The notes: generated by a model not told the origin, from the letters alone. Counted from the first letter of the stretch, positions 47,474 to 57,503 are shown. The stretch: DNA of 64,000 nucleotides from Fulvimonas sp. R45 (GCF_030504985.1 NZ_JASERU010000004.1:230455-294454); one strand, 5' to 3'. Numbers and translations: made by a program.

Positions 47474-48489
47474 TGAGCGACCTGCTTTCCCAGGAGGAGA
47501 TCGACGCCCTGCTGGAAGGCGTGGACGGCGGCGCGGTGGCGACCGGCGGCGACGAGCCGCCGCCGCCCGGCGCGGTGACGGCCTACGACTTCACCCAGCA
47601 GGACCGCATCGTGCGCGGCCGCCTGCCCACCCTGGAGATGGTCAACGACCGCTTCGCGCGCTACTTCCGCACCGGCGTGTTCGGCGTGCTGCGCAAGACC
47701 TGTGAAGTCGCGGTGCTGGGCGTGCGGATGCTGAAGTTCAGCGAGTACGTGCACGGCCTGGCGGTGCCCAGCAACCTCAACCTGGTGAAGGTGAAGCCGC
47801 TGCGCGGCACCGCGCTGGTGGTGATGGAGCCGCGACTGGTGTTCACCGTGATCGACAACTTCTTCGGCGGCGACGGGCGCTTCCACGCGCGCATCGAGGG
47901 CCGCGACTTCACGCCCACCGAGAACCGGGTGATCCAGATCGTGCTGGCCGAGGTGTTCGCCGCGATGGTGGAGGCGTGGGCGCCGGTGCTGCCGCTGCAG
48001 TTCGAGTTCCTCAACGCCGAGATCAACCCGCAGTTCGCCAACATCGTCAGCCCCACCGAGACGGTGGTGGTGTCGCGTTTCCACGTCGAGCTGGACGGTG
48101 GCGGCGGCGAGATCCACCTGACCATGCCGTACTCGATGGTGGAGCCGATCCGCACCCTGCTCGACGCCGGCGTGCAGAGCGACCGCGTGGAGCGCGACGA
48201 GCGCTGGCTGGAATGCCTGCACGAGGAGGTGCTCGACGCCGAGGTCGAGCTCGGCATGCTGCTGCTGGAGGCCAGCCTCAGCATCGGCGAGTTCCTGCAG
48301 TTGCGCCCGGGCGACGTGATCCCGGTGGCGCGGCCCGGCCTGTGTACGGTGTTCGCCGAGGACGTGCCGATCTTCCGCGGCCACTACGGCCAGTCCAACG
48401 GCCGCGGCGCCGTGCGCTTCCACGCCAGGGCCAGCCGCCGCGAGGCGCAGGCGGCCAGCGAGTTTTCCATCGGGAGTCCCACCGCATGA
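47473..48489 (+). CDS. fliM: Flagellar motor switch protein FliM
   Basis: A 338-residue C-ring protein. The N-terminal CheY-P-binding peptide is intact (MSDLLSQEEIDALLEGV). The core has RIVRGRLPTLEMVNDRFARYFRTG, VFTVIDNFFGGDGRFH and TPTENRVIQIVLAEVFAAM; a FliN-like domain ends it. It couples CheY binding to reversal of rotation. Start fixed by the conserved N-terminus; stop overlaps fliN (ATGA). Confidence 0.97.
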   Translation: MSDLLSQEEIDALLEGVDGGAVATGGDEPPPPGAVTAYDFTQQDRIVRGRLPTLEMVNDRFARYFRTGVFGVLRKTCEVAVLGVRMLKFSEYVHGLAVPSNLNLVKVKPLRGTALVVMEPRLVFTVIDNFFGGDGRFHARIEGRDFTPTENRVIQIVLAEVFAAMVEAWAPVLPLQFEFLNAEINPQFANIVSPTETVVVSRFHVELDGGGGEIHLTMPYSMVEPIRTLLDAGVQSDRVERDERWLECLHEEVLDAEVELGMLLLEASLSIGEFLQLRPGDVIPVARPGLCTVFAEDVPIFRGHYGQSNGRGAVRFHARASRREAQAASEFSIGSPTA

Positions 48490-48824
48490 CCCACAGCAAC
48501 GAAGCCGGAGCCGCCGTCGAGGCGGCGGGCCGGCCCGAACTCGGCGCGACCGGCCTCGCCGCCGACGTCAACCTCGACATGATCCTCGACGTGCCGGTGA
48601 CGCTGGCGATGGAGGTGGGGCGCACCCGCATCAGCATCCGCAACCTGCTGCAGCTCAACCAGGGTTCGGTGGTGGAACTGGACCGCGCCGCCGGCGAGCC
48701 GCTGGACGTCTACGTCAACGGCACCCTGGTGGCGCACGGCGAGGTGGTGGTGATCAACGAGAAGTTCGGCATCCGGCTCACCGACGTGATCAGCCCGGCC
48801 GAACGCGTGCGCAAGCTGCGCTGA
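48486..48824 (+). CDS. fliN: Flagellar motor switch protein FliN
   Basis: A 112-residue C-ring protein with the SpoA domain: [73 protein letters not shown]. It completes the switch with FliG and FliM and docks FliH. The stop overlaps the fliO start by 1 nt. Confidence 0.97.
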   Translation: MTHSNEAGAAVEAAGRPELGATGLAADVNLDMILDVPVTLAMEVGRTRISIRNLLQLNQGSVVELDRAAGEPLDVYVNGTLVAHGEVVVINEKFGIRLTDVISPAERVRKLR

Positions 48825-49207
48825 TGGCCGCGGCCGCCTTCATCGCCGCCGCGCCGGCCGCCGCGGACGCCGTGCCCGGGTTGGGCGGCGAACTGCTGCG
48901 GGTGGTGCTGAGCCTGGCCGGCGTGGTCGTGCTGATCTTCGTGGCCGGCTGGCTGAGCCGCCGGCTGCAGGGCCGTCCCGCTGGCGGCGGGCGCCGCATC
49001 CGCTGCGTGGAGAGCTGCGCGGTCGGCGCGCGCGACCGGCTGCTGCTGGTGGACGCCGACGGCAAGCGCCTGCTGATCGGCGCGGGGCCGGGTGGCCTGC
49101 GCACGCTGCACGTCTACGAGGGGGCCGCCCCGGCCGCGTCGGAGATCGCGGCCGCGCCGACGCTGCCCGGTTTCGCCGACGTGTTGGCGCGCTGGAGGCG
49201 CCCGTGA
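48824..49207 (+). CDS. fliO: Flagellar biosynthesis protein FliO
   Basis: A 127-residue protein with a short periplasmic start, one transmembrane helix ([22 protein letters not shown]) and a cytoplasmic tail with [38 protein letters not shown], the FliO pattern. It helps FliP form the export gate. Overlaps fliP by 4 nt (GTGA). Confidence 0.93.
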   Translation: MAAAAFIAAAPAAADAVPGLGGELLRVVLSLAGVVVLIFVAGWLSRRLQGRPAGGGRRIRCVESCAVGARDRLLLVDADGKRLLIGAGPGGLRTLHVYEGAAPAASEIAAAPTLPGFADVLARWRRP

Positions 49208-50022
49208 CGGCGCGGCTCGCCACGCGCCTGCGCCGCGTGCTGTTCGCGCTGGCCGTGCTGCTGGTGCTGCTGCCGGCCGGCGCCGCGGCGCGCCCGGCCG
49301 CGCCGGTCGCCGCGCCGGCCGCGTCCGCGGCGGCCTTGCCGGCTGCCGGCATCCCGGTGCTGACCGTGCGCGACGCCGGCGGCGGCGCGAAGAACTGGAC
49401 GCTGTCGCTGCAGGTGCTGGCGCTGATGACGGCGCTGACCCTGATCCCGGCGCTGCTGCTGATGATGACCTCGTTCACGCGCATCATCATCGTGCTGGGT
49501 TTCCTGCGCCAGGCGCTGGGCACGCAGTCCACGCCGCCCAACCAGGTGCTGCTGGGGCTGGCGCTGTTCCTCACCCTGTTCGTGATGTCGCCGGTGTTCA
49601 ACCAGGCCTGGCGGGACGGTGTGAAGCCGTACGCGGACGGCCAGCTGAGCGCGGAGCAGGCGCTGCCCGCCGCGGCCGCGCCGTTCAAGCGCTTCATGCT
49701 CGACCAGACACGCGACGCCGACCTGCAGCTGTTCACCCGGCTGGCGCACGAGCCGCCGTACGCGGACAAGGCCGCGGTGCCGTTCCGGGTGGCGATGCCG
49801 GCCTTCGTCACCAGCGAGCTGAAGACCGCGTTCGAGATGGGCTTCCTGCTGTTCATCCCGTTCCTGATCATCGACCTGGTGGTAGCCAGCGTGCTGATGT
49901 CGATGGGCATGATGATGGTGTCGCCGGTGACCATCGCGCTGCCGTTCAAGATCATGCTGTTCGTGCTGGTGGACGGCTGGTCGCTGCTGCTGGGCACGCT
50001 GGCCGGGAGCTTCTTCACATGA
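49204..50022 (+). CDS. fliP: Flagellar export gate protein FliP
   Basis: A 272-residue membrane protein with a cleavable signal ([20 protein letters not shown]). Family motifs: [51 protein letters not shown] and [38 protein letters not shown]. Translation starts at GTG coupled to the fliO stop. FliP, FliQ and FliR form the export pore. Confidence 0.96.
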   Translation: MTARLATRLRRVLFALAVLLVLLPAGAAARPAAPVAAPAASAAALPAAGIPVLTVRDAGGGAKNWTLSLQVLALMTALTLIPALLLMMTSFTRIIIVLGFLRQALGTQSTPPNQVLLGLALFLTLFVMSPVFNQAWRDGVKPYADGQLSAEQALPAAAAPFKRFMLDQTRDADLQLFTRLAHEPPYADKAAVPFRVAMPAFVTSELKTAFEMGFLLFIPFLIIDLVVASVLMSMGMMMVSPVTIALPFKIMLFVLVDGWSLLLGTLAGSFFT

Positions 50023-50040
50023 TGCGCGCCGCCCTTTCTC

Positions 50041-50225
50041 CCTCTCCCCGCCGGGGAGAGGGTCGGGGTGAGGGGCGGGTGCTCGCTCCGAGGTCGAGCC
50101 GTGCGATCGCTCCGCTGGAGCCCGTCGCAAGCCCCGGCCCCTCACCTCAATCCTCTCCCCGGGGGGGAGAGGAGGCAAAGGCGGCTGCGCCAAATTCTCT
50201 TCGATCCTCTCCCCTGCGGGGAGAG
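50041..50225. repeat. Cluster of palindromic repeats between fliP and fliQ
   Basis: Three CTCTCCCC/GGGGAGAG palindromes (50041-50061, about 50151-50172, 50206-50225). The first with its GTCGGGGTGAGGGG tail and the second with its leading CCCCTCACCTCAAT are inverted relative to one another, as in paired REP (BIME-like) units. They fill a 223-bp gap in an operon whose other junctions overlap. No gene is seen there. Confidence 0.8.
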
Positions 50226-50245
50226 AAGGCACGAGCGAGCCGCCC

Positions 50246-50515
50246 ATGACGCCCGAGTCCGTCATCGCCTTCGGCCAGCACGCGCTCTACGTGGCGATGC
50301 TGGTGGCCGCGCCGCTGCTGCTCACCGCGCTGGCGGTGGGCCTGCTGATCGGCGTGATCCAGGCGGCCACGCAGATCAACGAGATGACGCTGAGCTTCAT
50401 CCCCAAGCTGGTGGCGATGGCGGTGGTGGGCGTGATCGCGGGGCCGTGGATGCTGCGCACCCTGGTGCAGTTCACGCGCCATCTGATCGAAGGCCTGCCG
50501 GGCGTGCTGCGATGA
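50246..50515 (+). CDS. fliQ: Flagellar export gate protein FliQ
   Basis: An 89-residue protein with two transmembrane helices: FGQHALYVAMLVAAPLLLTALAVGLLIGVIQAATQINEMTLSFIPKLVAMAVVGVIAGPWM. This is the complete FliQ pattern. Its ribosome-binding site (GAGCGAG) is weak and lies in the tail of the repeat cluster. It overlaps fliR by 4 nt. Confidence 0.96.
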   Translation: MTPESVIAFGQHALYVAMLVAAPLLLTALAVGLLIGVIQAATQINEMTLSFIPKLVAMAVVGVIAGPWMLRTLVQFTRHLIEGLPGVLR

Positions 50516-51282
50516 ACACGGTGGACCTGGCGCAGCTGCCGCTGTGGGCCGACCGCGCGATGTGGGTGCTGGCGCGCGTCGTGGGGTTGTGCCTGGCGGC
50601 GCCGGTGTTCGGCTCCAGCGTGGTGCCGGTGCGCGTGCGCGTCGCGGTGGCGGTGCTGCTGGGCCTGGCGCTGCTGCCGCTGGCGCCGGGCACGGTGGAC
50701 CCGCTTTCCGCCGCCGGCGTGGCGACGCTGGCGGGGCAGGTGCTGATCGGCGCCACGATCGGCTTCGTGCTGTGGTTGGCCTTCCAGGCGGTGGCCTATG
50801 GCGGGCAGCTGGTGGCGCAGACGATGGGGCTGGGCTTCGCCGAGACCATCGATCCGTCCGGCGGCGGCAGCTCGCCCACGCTGGGCCAGTTCTACCTCGC
50901 GCTGGTGACGCTGCTGTTCCTGGCGATGGACGGCCACCTGCGGCTGGTCGCGCTGCTGGCGGAAAGCTTCCGCCAGCTGCCGCCGGGCGCCGGCGCGGTG
51001 CCGGCGGCGGGCCTGCACGCGGTGGCGGCGTTCGCCGGCGCGCTGTTCCTGGGCGCGGTGCGCGTGGCGCTGCCGGCGCTGACCGCGCTGCTGGTGGTGA
51101 ACATGGGCTTCGCCGCGATCAGCCGCGCGGCGCCGTCGATGAACCTGTTCGCGGTGGGCTTCCCGATCACGCTGTGCCTGGGCTTCATGGCGCTGTGGCT
51201 GTCGCTGCGCAGCCTGCCCGGCGCGTTCGAGGCGGTGCTGGACCGCGCCTGGGCGCTGATGCGCGCACTGGCCGGAGGCTGA
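50512..51282 (+). CDS. fliR: Flagellar export gate protein FliR
   Basis: A 256-residue membrane protein with about 6 hydrophobic segments; family motifs include GLCLAAPVFGSSVVPVRVRVAVAVLLGLALLP, GLGFAETIDPSGGGSSPTLGQFYLALVTLLFLAMDGH and FPITLCLGFMALWLSL. It is one subunit of the export pore. Start overlaps fliQ; flhB follows after 3 bp. Confidence 0.95.
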   Translation: MNTVDLAQLPLWADRAMWVLARVVGLCLAAPVFGSSVVPVRVRVAVAVLLGLALLPLAPGTVDPLSAAGVATLAGQVLIGATIGFVLWLAFQAVAYGGQLVAQTMGLGFAETIDPSGGGSSPTLGQFYLALVTLLFLAMDGHLRLVALLAESFRQLPPGAGAVPAAGLHAVAAFAGALFLGAVRVALPALTALLVVNMGFAAISRAAPSMNLFAVGFPITLCLGFMALWLSLRSLPGAFEAVLDRAWALMRALAGG

Positions 51283-51285
51283 GCG

Positions 51286-52422
51286 ATGGCCGAACACGAC
51301 GAGCAGGAGCGCACCGAACAACCGTCCGAGAAGCGCCTGCGCGAAGCGCGCGAGAAGGGCGACGTTCCGCGCTCGCGCGACCTTTCCGGCGCGCTGGTGA
51401 CGATCGCCGGCGTGGCCGCGCTGATGGCCGCCGGTCCGCGCGCCTGGTCGCACGCGCAGCGCATCTACCGGCTCGGCCTGGACTACGACCGCGCCGCGCT
51501 GTTCGCCGGCGGCCTGCCGGCGCATGCGCTGGGCGCGGCGGCGCGCGAGGCGCTGCTGCTGTTCGCGCCGGTGGCGCTGGCCACCATGCTGGCGGCGCTG
51601 GGCGCGCCGCTGCTGCTGGGCGGCTGGAGCTTCAGCGCCGAGGCGCTGCGGCCCAAGCCCGAGCGGCTGGACCCGGTGGCCGGGCTGGGCCGGATGCTGT
51701 CGCTGCGCGGCGCGGTAGAGCTGGGCAAGTCGCTGCTGAAGCTGCTCTTCCTCGGTGCGGCGCTGGTGCTGCTGCTGTGGCACGCCAGCGCGGCGATGCT
51801 GGCCACCGGACGCGGCGCGGTGGGCGCGGGCATCGCCGCGTCGCTGGCGCTGCTGGGTCGCGCCGCGCTGCTGTTCGGCGCACTGCTGGCGCTGCTCGGC
51901 GGCATCGACGCGCTGTACCAGAAGTTCGACCACGCGCGCCGTCAGCGCATGACCAAGCAGGAGCTGCGCGACGAGTCGAAGGAGACCGACGGCAACCCCG
52001 AGCTCAAGGGACGCATCCGCCAGGTGCAGTTCCAGCTGGCGCGCCGGCGCATGATGCAGGAGCTGCCGAAGGCCGACGTGGTGGTGACCAACCCCACCCA
52101 CTTCGCGGTGGCGCTGCGCTACGACGACGGCCGCATGCGCGCGCCGCGGGTGATCGCCAAGGGCGTCGACGAGCTGGCGCTGCAGATCCGCCGCGTCGCG
52201 GCGGAGCACCGCATCCCGCAGGTGGAGGCGCCGCCGCTGGCGCGCGCGCTGTACGCCACCACCGAGATCGACCGCGAGGTGCCCGCCGCGCTGTACGTGG
52301 CGGTGGCCCAGGTGCTGGCCTACGTCTACCAGCTGCGGCAGGCGGCCGGGCAGGGCGCGGAGCCGCCCGTGCCGCCGTCGCCGCAGGTCGACCCGGACCT
52401 GCTCGGTCCCTACAAGGAGTAG
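51286..52422 (+). CDS. flhB: Flagellar export switch protein FlhB
   Basis: A 378-residue protein. N-terminus AEHDEQERTEQPSEKRLREAREKGDVPRSRDL is diagnostic; four transmembrane segments follow, then the cytoplasmic domain with the self-cleaving N-P-T-H (269-272) in VVVTNPTHFAVALRYDDG. Cleavage switches export from hook to filament substrates under FliK control. The C-terminal tail (AGQGAEPPVPPSPQVDPDLLGPYKE) is Pro-rich. Confidence 0.97.
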   Translation: MAEHDEQERTEQPSEKRLREAREKGDVPRSRDLSGALVTIAGVAALMAAGPRAWSHAQRIYRLGLDYDRAALFAGGLPAHALGAAAREALLLFAPVALATMLAALGAPLLLGGWSFSAEALRPKPERLDPVAGLGRMLSLRGAVELGKSLLKLLFLGAALVLLLWHASAAMLATGRGAVGAGIAASLALLGRAALLFGALLALLGGIDALYQKFDHARRQRMTKQELRDESKETDGNPELKGRIRQVQFQLARRRMMQELPKADVVVTNPTHFAVALRYDDGRMRAPRVIAKGVDELALQIRRVAAEHRIPQVEAPPLARALYATTEIDREVPAALYVAVAQVLAYVYQLRQAAGQGAEPPVPPSPQVDPDLLGPYKE

Positions 52423-52425
52423 CGC

Positions 52426-54513
52426 GTGTCCGCTTCCGATACCCTGCAGACGCTCCACCAGCTGGGCCGCCGCGGCATCGGCGCGCCGGCGATGCTGCTG
52501 GCCGCGCTGGCGATGGTGATGCTGCCGCTGCCGCCGTTCCTGCTCGACATGCTGTTCAGCTTCAACATCGCGCTGTCGCTGGTGATCCTGCTGGCGGTGA
52601 TCTACGTGATGCGGCCGCTGGAGTTCGCCGCGTTCCCCACCGTGGTGCTGGGCGCCACGCTGCTGCGGCTGGCGCTCAACATCGCCTCCACCCGTGTGGT
52701 GCTGCTGCACGGCCACGACGGCCCCGGCGCGGCGGGCAAGGTGATCGAGGCGTTCGGCGAGTTCGTGATCGGCGGCAACTTCGCCGTCGGCCTGGTGGTG
52801 TTCGCCATCCTTACCATCATCAACTTCGTGGTGGTGACCAAGGGCGCCACCCGCGTGTCGGAGGTGACCGCGCGCTTCACCCTGGACGCGATGCCCGGCA
52901 AGCAGATGGCGATCGACGCCGACCTCAACGCCGGCCTGCTGACCCAGGAACAGGCGCGCGAGCGGCGCCAGGAAGTGCGCGAGGAGGCGGACTTCTACGG
53001 CTCGATGGACGGCGCCTCGAAGTTCGTGCGCGGCGACGCCACCGCGGGCATCCTGATCCTGCTGATCAACATCGTCGGCGGCTTCATCGTCGGCGTGATG
53101 CAGCACGGGCTGTCCGCCGGCGAGGCGGCGCGCACCTACACCCTGCTCACCATCGGCGACGGCCTGGTGGCGCAGGTGCCGGCGCTGATGCTGTCGATCG
53201 CCACCGCGGTGATCGTCACCCGGGTGTCGAAGTCGCAGGACATGGGCAAGCAGGTGCTGGGCCAGGTGTTCGGCCAGCCGCGCGCGCTGGCGGTGGCGGG
53301 CACCGTGCTCGGCGTGATGGGCCTGGTGCCCGGCATGCCCAACCTGGCCTTCCTGCTGCTCGGCTCCGCCTGCGGCGGCGCCGCGTGGCTGCTGCACCGG
53401 CGCGAGCGCGAACGCCGCGAGCGGCTGGCGCAGGCGGCGGCGCAGCCCGCCGCGCCGCCCGCCGCGGAGCGGCTGGAGCTGGGCTGGGAGGACGTGATCA
53501 GCGTCGATCCGGTCGGGCTGGAGGTGGGCTACCGGCTGATCCCGCTGGTGGACCAGAACCAGGGTGGCGAGCTGATGGGGCGGATCCGCTCGGTGCGCCG
53601 CAAGCTGTCGCAGGACCTCGGCTTCCTGGTGCCGGCGGTGCACATCCGCGACAACCTCGACCTCGGTCCCGACACCTATCGCATCGTCCTGATGGGCGTG
53701 CCGATGGGCGAGGCCGAGGTGCACCATGGCCGGCTGCTGGCGATCAACCCCGGCCGCGTGCACGGCACGCTGCAGGGCATCGCCACGCAGGACCCGGCGT
53801 TCGGGCTGGAGGCGGTGTGGATCGAGCCGGGCCAGCGCGAGCTGGCGCAGGGCTACGGCTACACCGTGGTGGACCCGGCCACGGTGATCGCCACCCACCT
53901 CTCGCACATCCTGCAGGAACACGCGCACGAGCTGCTCGGCCACCAGGACGCGCAGCAGCTGCTCGACCGCCTGGCGCAGTCCGCGCCGCGGCTGGTGGAG
54001 GACCTGGTGCCCAAGCGCCTGCCGCTGGGCGTGGTGGTGAAGGTGCTGCAGAACCTGCTGGCCGAGCGCGTGCCGATCCGCAACATGCGCACCATCGTCG
54101 AATCCCTGGCGGAGCATGCGGGGCAGAGTCAGGATCCCGGCGCGCTCACCGCCGCGGTGCGGGTGGCGCTGGGCCGCCAGATCGTGCAGGAAATCGCCGG
54201 CCTGGCCACCGAGATCCCCGTCGTGACCCTGGCGCCCGAGCTGGAACAGATCTTGCTGAGCTCCCTCTCGGGAGGCGGCGTGGCCGGCGCCGCGGTGGAA
54301 CCGGGGCTGGCCGACCGCCTGCAGCAGGGCGTGGCGGAAGCCGCGCGGCGGCAGGAGCTGAGCGGCGAGCCGGCGGTGCTGCTGGTGCCGCCGCAGCTGC
54401 GGCCGTGGCTGGCCCGCTTCACGCGGCACGCGGCACAGAACCTGCACGTGCTGGCCTACAACGAAGTGCCCGACAACCGCCGCGTGCGGCTGGTGCAGGC
54501 ACTGGGGAGGTAA
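52426..54513 (+). CDS. flhA: Flagellar export apparatus protein FlhA
   Basis: A 695-residue protein with about 8 N-terminal transmembrane helices (ALAMVMLPLPPFLLDMLFSFNIALSLVILLAVIYV), the FHIPEP-type segment FPTVVLGATLLRLALNIASTRVVLLHGH, the cytoplasmic proton-coupling region RVSEVTARFTLDAMPGKQMAIDADLNAGLL and a C-terminal chaperone-docking domain. The start is GTG after AAGGAG (7-8 nt). It is the export gate core. Confidence 0.97.
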   Translation: MSASDTLQTLHQLGRRGIGAPAMLLAALAMVMLPLPPFLLDMLFSFNIALSLVILLAVIYVMRPLEFAAFPTVVLGATLLRLALNIASTRVVLLHGHDGPGAAGKVIEAFGEFVIGGNFAVGLVVFAILTIINFVVVTKGATRVSEVTARFTLDAMPGKQMAIDADLNAGLLTQEQARERRQEVREEADFYGSMDGASKFVRGDATAGILILLINIVGGFIVGVMQHGLSAGEAARTYTLLTIGDGLVAQVPALMLSIATAVIVTRVSKSQDMGKQVLGQVFGQPRALAVAGTVLGVMGLVPGMPNLAFLLLGSACGGAAWLLHRRERERRERLAQAAAQPAAPPAAERLELGWEDVISVDPVGLEVGYRLIPLVDQNQGGELMGRIRSVRRKLSQDLGFLVPAVHIRDNLDLGPDTYRIVLMGVPMGEAEVHHGRLLAINPGRVHGTLQGIATQDPAFGLEAVWIEPGQRELAQGYGYTVVDPATVIATHLSHILQEHAHELLGHQDAQQLLDRLAQSAPRLVEDLVPKRLPLGVVVKVLQNLLAERVPIRNMRTIVESLAEHAGQSQDPGALTAAVRVALGRQIVQEIAGLATEIPVVTLAPELEQILLSSLSGGGVAGAAVEPGLADRLQQGVAEAARRQELSGEPAVLLVPPQLRPWLARFTRHAAQNLHVLAYNEVPDNRRVRLVQALGR

Positions 54514-54519
54514 GAGCGA

Positions 54520-55788
54520 ATGAAGATCAAGCGGTTCGTCGCACCCGACATGCGCCAGGCGATGGCCCAGGTGCGCGAGGACCAGGGCGCGGATGCGGTG
54601 ATCCTGTCCACGCGCCGCGTGCAGGACGGCATCGAGGTGATCGCCGCGCTCGACTACGACGAGGCGCTGGTGCGCCAGGCGGCCCGCCAGGGCGCGCCGC
54701 TGGACGTGGCGCCCGCGGCGCGCCCGCTGCCGCCGCCGCTGTCGCCGCCGCTGTCGCCGCCGCCCGCGGCGAAGCCGGCGGAGGCGAAGCGCGCCAGTCC
54801 GCCGCGCGAACGCAGTGCCGCGCCCGCGACGGCGGAGCCGGCGCCGCACCCGCTGATCGAGCAGGCCGCGCAGGACGCGGCGCGGCTGCGCAGCGAGCTG
54901 GGCAGCCTGCGCGAGCTGCTGGAATCGCAGCTGTCCAGCCTGGCCTGGAACGACATGGAGCGCCGCCACCCGCTGCGCGCGCGCGTGCTGCGCGACATGA
55001 CCCGGCTCGGCATCGAGCCCGACGTGGCGCGCCGGCTCGCCGACGACCTGCCCGACCGGCTCAGCCCCGAGCAGGCGCGCTACCTGCCGCTGGGCGTGCT
55101 GAGCCGGCGCCTGGTGGCGACCGGCCGCGACGTGGCCGACGCCGGCACCACCGTGCTGATCGGCCCCACCGGCGTGGGCAAGACCACCACGCTGGCCAAG
55201 CTCGCCGCGCGCGCGGTAATGCGCCACGGCGCCGCCCAGGTGGCCCTGGTCAGCACCGACGACTACCGCATCGGCGCCGCCGCGCAACTGGAGCACTACG
55301 CGCGCCTGCTCGGCGTGCGCGTATTTCCCGCCTACGACGCGGCCAGCCTGCGCGAGGTACTGGCGGTGCTGCGCGGCCGGCGCACGGTGCTGATCGACAC
55401 CGCCGGCGTGGCCGGCCACGACGTGCGCCTGCAGCAGCAGGTCGCGCTGCTGCGCGACGCCGGCGAACTGCGCACCTGCCTGGTGCTGGCCGCCAACGCG
55501 CAGGCGCTGGCGCTGGACGAGGCGGTGCGCGCCTACCGGCCGCTGCAGCCGCAGTCGTGCATCCTCACCAAGCTGGACGAGGCGCCGAGCCTGGGCGGCG
55601 CGCTGTCCGCGCTGATCCGCCACGAGCTGCCGCTGGACTACGTCGCCGACGGCCAGCGCGTGCCCGAGGACATCGCGGCGGCCGACACCCGCGCGCTGGT
55701 GTGCCGCGCCGCGCGGGTGATGAAGAACCCGGCCGCCGAGGCCGACCACGAGCTGCTCGCGCAGCGTTTCGGCATGGCCATGGCCTGA
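54520..55788 (+). CDS. flhF: SRP-type GTPase FlhF
   Basis: A 422-residue GTPase that sets the polar site of flagellar assembly. N-terminus MKIKRFVAPDMRQAMAQVREDQGADAVILSTRRV is diagnostic; a Pro/Ala-rich B region (about 65-110) leads to the NG domain with GPTGVGKTTTLAKL (from Gly215), STDDYRIGAAAQLEHYARLLGV, DTAGV and TKLDEAPSLGGALSAL. It works as a pair with FlhG, encoded next. Confidence 0.96.
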   Translation: MKIKRFVAPDMRQAMAQVREDQGADAVILSTRRVQDGIEVIAALDYDEALVRQAARQGAPLDVAPAARPLPPPLSPPLSPPPAAKPAEAKRASPPRERSAAPATAEPAPHPLIEQAAQDAARLRSELGSLRELLESQLSSLAWNDMERRHPLRARVLRDMTRLGIEPDVARRLADDLPDRLSPEQARYLPLGVLSRRLVATGRDVADAGTTVLIGPTGVGKTTTLAKLAARAVMRHGAAQVALVSTDDYRIGAAAQLEHYARLLGVRVFPAYDAASLREVLAVLRGRRTVLIDTAGVAGHDVRLQQQVALLRDAGELRTCLVLAANAQALALDEAVRAYRPLQPQSCILTKLDEAPSLGGALSALIRHELPLDYVADGQRVPEDIAAADTRALVCRAARVMKNPAAEADHELLAQRFGMAMA

Positions 55789-55798
55789 GGTGGCGACG

Positions 55799-56704
55799 AT
55801 GAACCAGGCATGGGGTCTGACCCATCTGTTCCCGGAACGGGCCGCGCGGCACGGCGGCGCTGCGGCCTCGCGCGCGTCGCCGCCGCCGCCGCGCCGCTGC
55901 CGCACCATCGCCGTGGCCGGCGGCAAGGGCGGCGTGGGCAAGTCCACGGTGGCGGTGAACCTGGCGATGACGCTGGCCATCGCCGGCCGCGAGACGGTGC
56001 TGCTCGACGCCGACCTCGGGCTGGCCAACGTGGACGTGCTGCTGGGGCTGACGCCCACGCACCACATCGGCCACCTGCTCGACGGCAGCCGCCGGCTGGA
56101 GGAACTGCTGATGCCGGCGCCGCACGGCCTGCGCGTGGTGCCGGCCGGCTCCGGCACGCGGCGGCTGGCGCAGCTGGGCAACGGCGAGCACGCGGCGGTG
56201 ATCCGCGCCTTCGACACCCTGGCCGCGCCGCCGGAATTCCTGCTGGTGGATACCGCCGCCGGCGTGTCCGACAACGTGGCGATGTTCGCCGCCGCGGCCG
56301 ACGACGTGGTGCTGGTGGTGTGCGACGAGCCGGCCTCGCTCACCGACGCCTACGCGCTGGTGAAGGTGCTCAGCCGCGACTTCGGCGTGCGGCGCTTCCG
56401 CATGGTGGCGAACATGGTCGGCAACGCCGGCGAGGCGCGCCAGCTGCACGCGAAGCTGGCGCGGGTCAGCGACCGCTTCCTGGACGTGGCGATCGACTTC
56501 GCCGGCATGGTGCCGCGCGACGAGTTCCTGCGCCAGGCGATCCGGCGCCAGGCCGCGGTGGTCGACGCCTGGCCCTCCAGCCGGTCGGCATTGGCATTCA
56601 AGCAATTGGCGGGTGCGGTCGATACATGGCGGGAACCCGGTTCCCCGTCGCGCGGCCGCATCGCGTTCTTCGATGGACAGGATGCGTCGCCGGCGGGGTG
56701 GTGA
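55799..56704 (+). CDS. flhG: Flagellar number regulator FlhG (FleN), MinD-like ATPase
   Basis: A 301-residue ParA/MinD-type ATPase. The N-terminal 30 residues carry the FlhF-stimulating start (MNQAWGLTHLF) and then the deviant Walker A GGKGGVGKST (from about residue 41), LLDADLGLANVDVLLG and the MinD pattern up to LAFKQLAGAVDTW. It restricts flagellar number by acting on FlhF and on FleQ. ATG is preferred over the in-frame GTG three codons upstream because GAGG is then 8 nt away. Confidence 0.95.
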   Translation: MNQAWGLTHLFPERAARHGGAAASRASPPPPRRCRTIAVAGGKGGVGKSTVAVNLAMTLAIAGRETVLLDADLGLANVDVLLGLTPTHHIGHLLDGSRRLEELLMPAPHGLRVVPAGSGTRRLAQLGNGEHAAVIRAFDTLAAPPEFLLVDTAAGVSDNVAMFAAAADDVVLVVCDEPASLTDAYALVKVLSRDFGVRRFRMVANMVGNAGEARQLHAKLARVSDRFLDVAIDFAGMVPRDEFLRQAIRRQAAVVDAWPSSRSALAFKQLAGAVDTWREPGSPSRGRIAFFDGQDASPAGW

Positions 56705-56705
56705 G

Positions 56706-57503
56706 ATGAGCGTGGCCTCCGAATATCTGCAACTGCAACGCGAGAGCACCGACGAGCTGGTGCGCCGCCACGCGCCGCTGGTGCGCCGCATCGCCTATCA
56801 CCTGATGGGGCGGTTGCCGTCCAGCGTGGACGTGGACGACCTGGTGCAGGCCGGCATGATCGGCCTGCTGGAAGCCGCGCGCCACTACGCCACCGACCGC
56901 TCCGCCAGCTTCGAGACCTACGCCGGCATCCGCATCCGCGGCGCGATGCTGGACGAGCTGCGGCGCATCGACTGGACGCCGCGCTCGGTGCACCGCAAGG
57001 CGCGCGAGGTGGCCGAGGCGGTGCGCCAGATCGAGCACGAGACCGGCGCCGACGCCAGCGACGCCGAGGTGATCCGCAGGCTCGGCATCGACGCGGCGGA
57101 ATACCACCAGATCCTCGCCGACGCCGCGGGCGCGCGCCTGCTCAGCCTCACCGCGCCCGACGACGCCGACGACGGCGGCGCGGCGCTGGAGGTGCCCGAC
57201 CGCAGCGGGCTGGAGCCGCCGGCGCAGGCCGAGGACGAGCGCATGCGCGCGGCGCTGGTCGAGGCCATCGGCGGGTTGCCCGAACGCGAGCAGCTGGTGA
57301 TGTCGCTGTACTACGAGCAGGAGCTGAACCTCAAGGAGATCGGCGCGGTGCTGGGCGTCACCGAATCGCGCGTCTGCCAGATCCACGGCCAGGCGCTGAT
57401 CCGCCTGCGCGCGCGGATGTCCGGCTGGCGCGAGGACGGCGGCGCGACCGCGCCCGGCACGCCCGGCCGCGCCCCGTCCGCCGCCCGCGCCGCGCCGCGC
57501 TGA
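56706..57503 (+). CDS. fliA: Sigma-28 factor FliA
   Basis: A 265-residue flagellar sigma factor. Region 2 ([65 protein letters not shown]) and region 4 ([49 protein letters not shown]) are complete. The C-terminus has an extra Ala/Pro/Arg-rich tail of about 25 residues. It reads the TCAAG-N14-GCCGAWAR promoters in front of flgM, cheV and fliC. Confidence 0.97.
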   Translation: MSVASEYLQLQRESTDELVRRHAPLVRRIAYHLMGRLPSSVDVDDLVQAGMIGLLEAARHYATDRSASFETYAGIRIRGAMLDELRRIDWTPRSVHRKAREVAEAVRQIEHETGADASDAEVIRRLGIDAAEYHQILADAAGARLLSLTAPDDADDGGAALEVPDRSGLEPPAQAEDERMRAALVEAIGGLPEREQLVMSLYYEQELNLKEIGAVLGVTESRVCQIHGQALIRLRARMSGWREDGGATAPGTPGRAPSAARAAPR

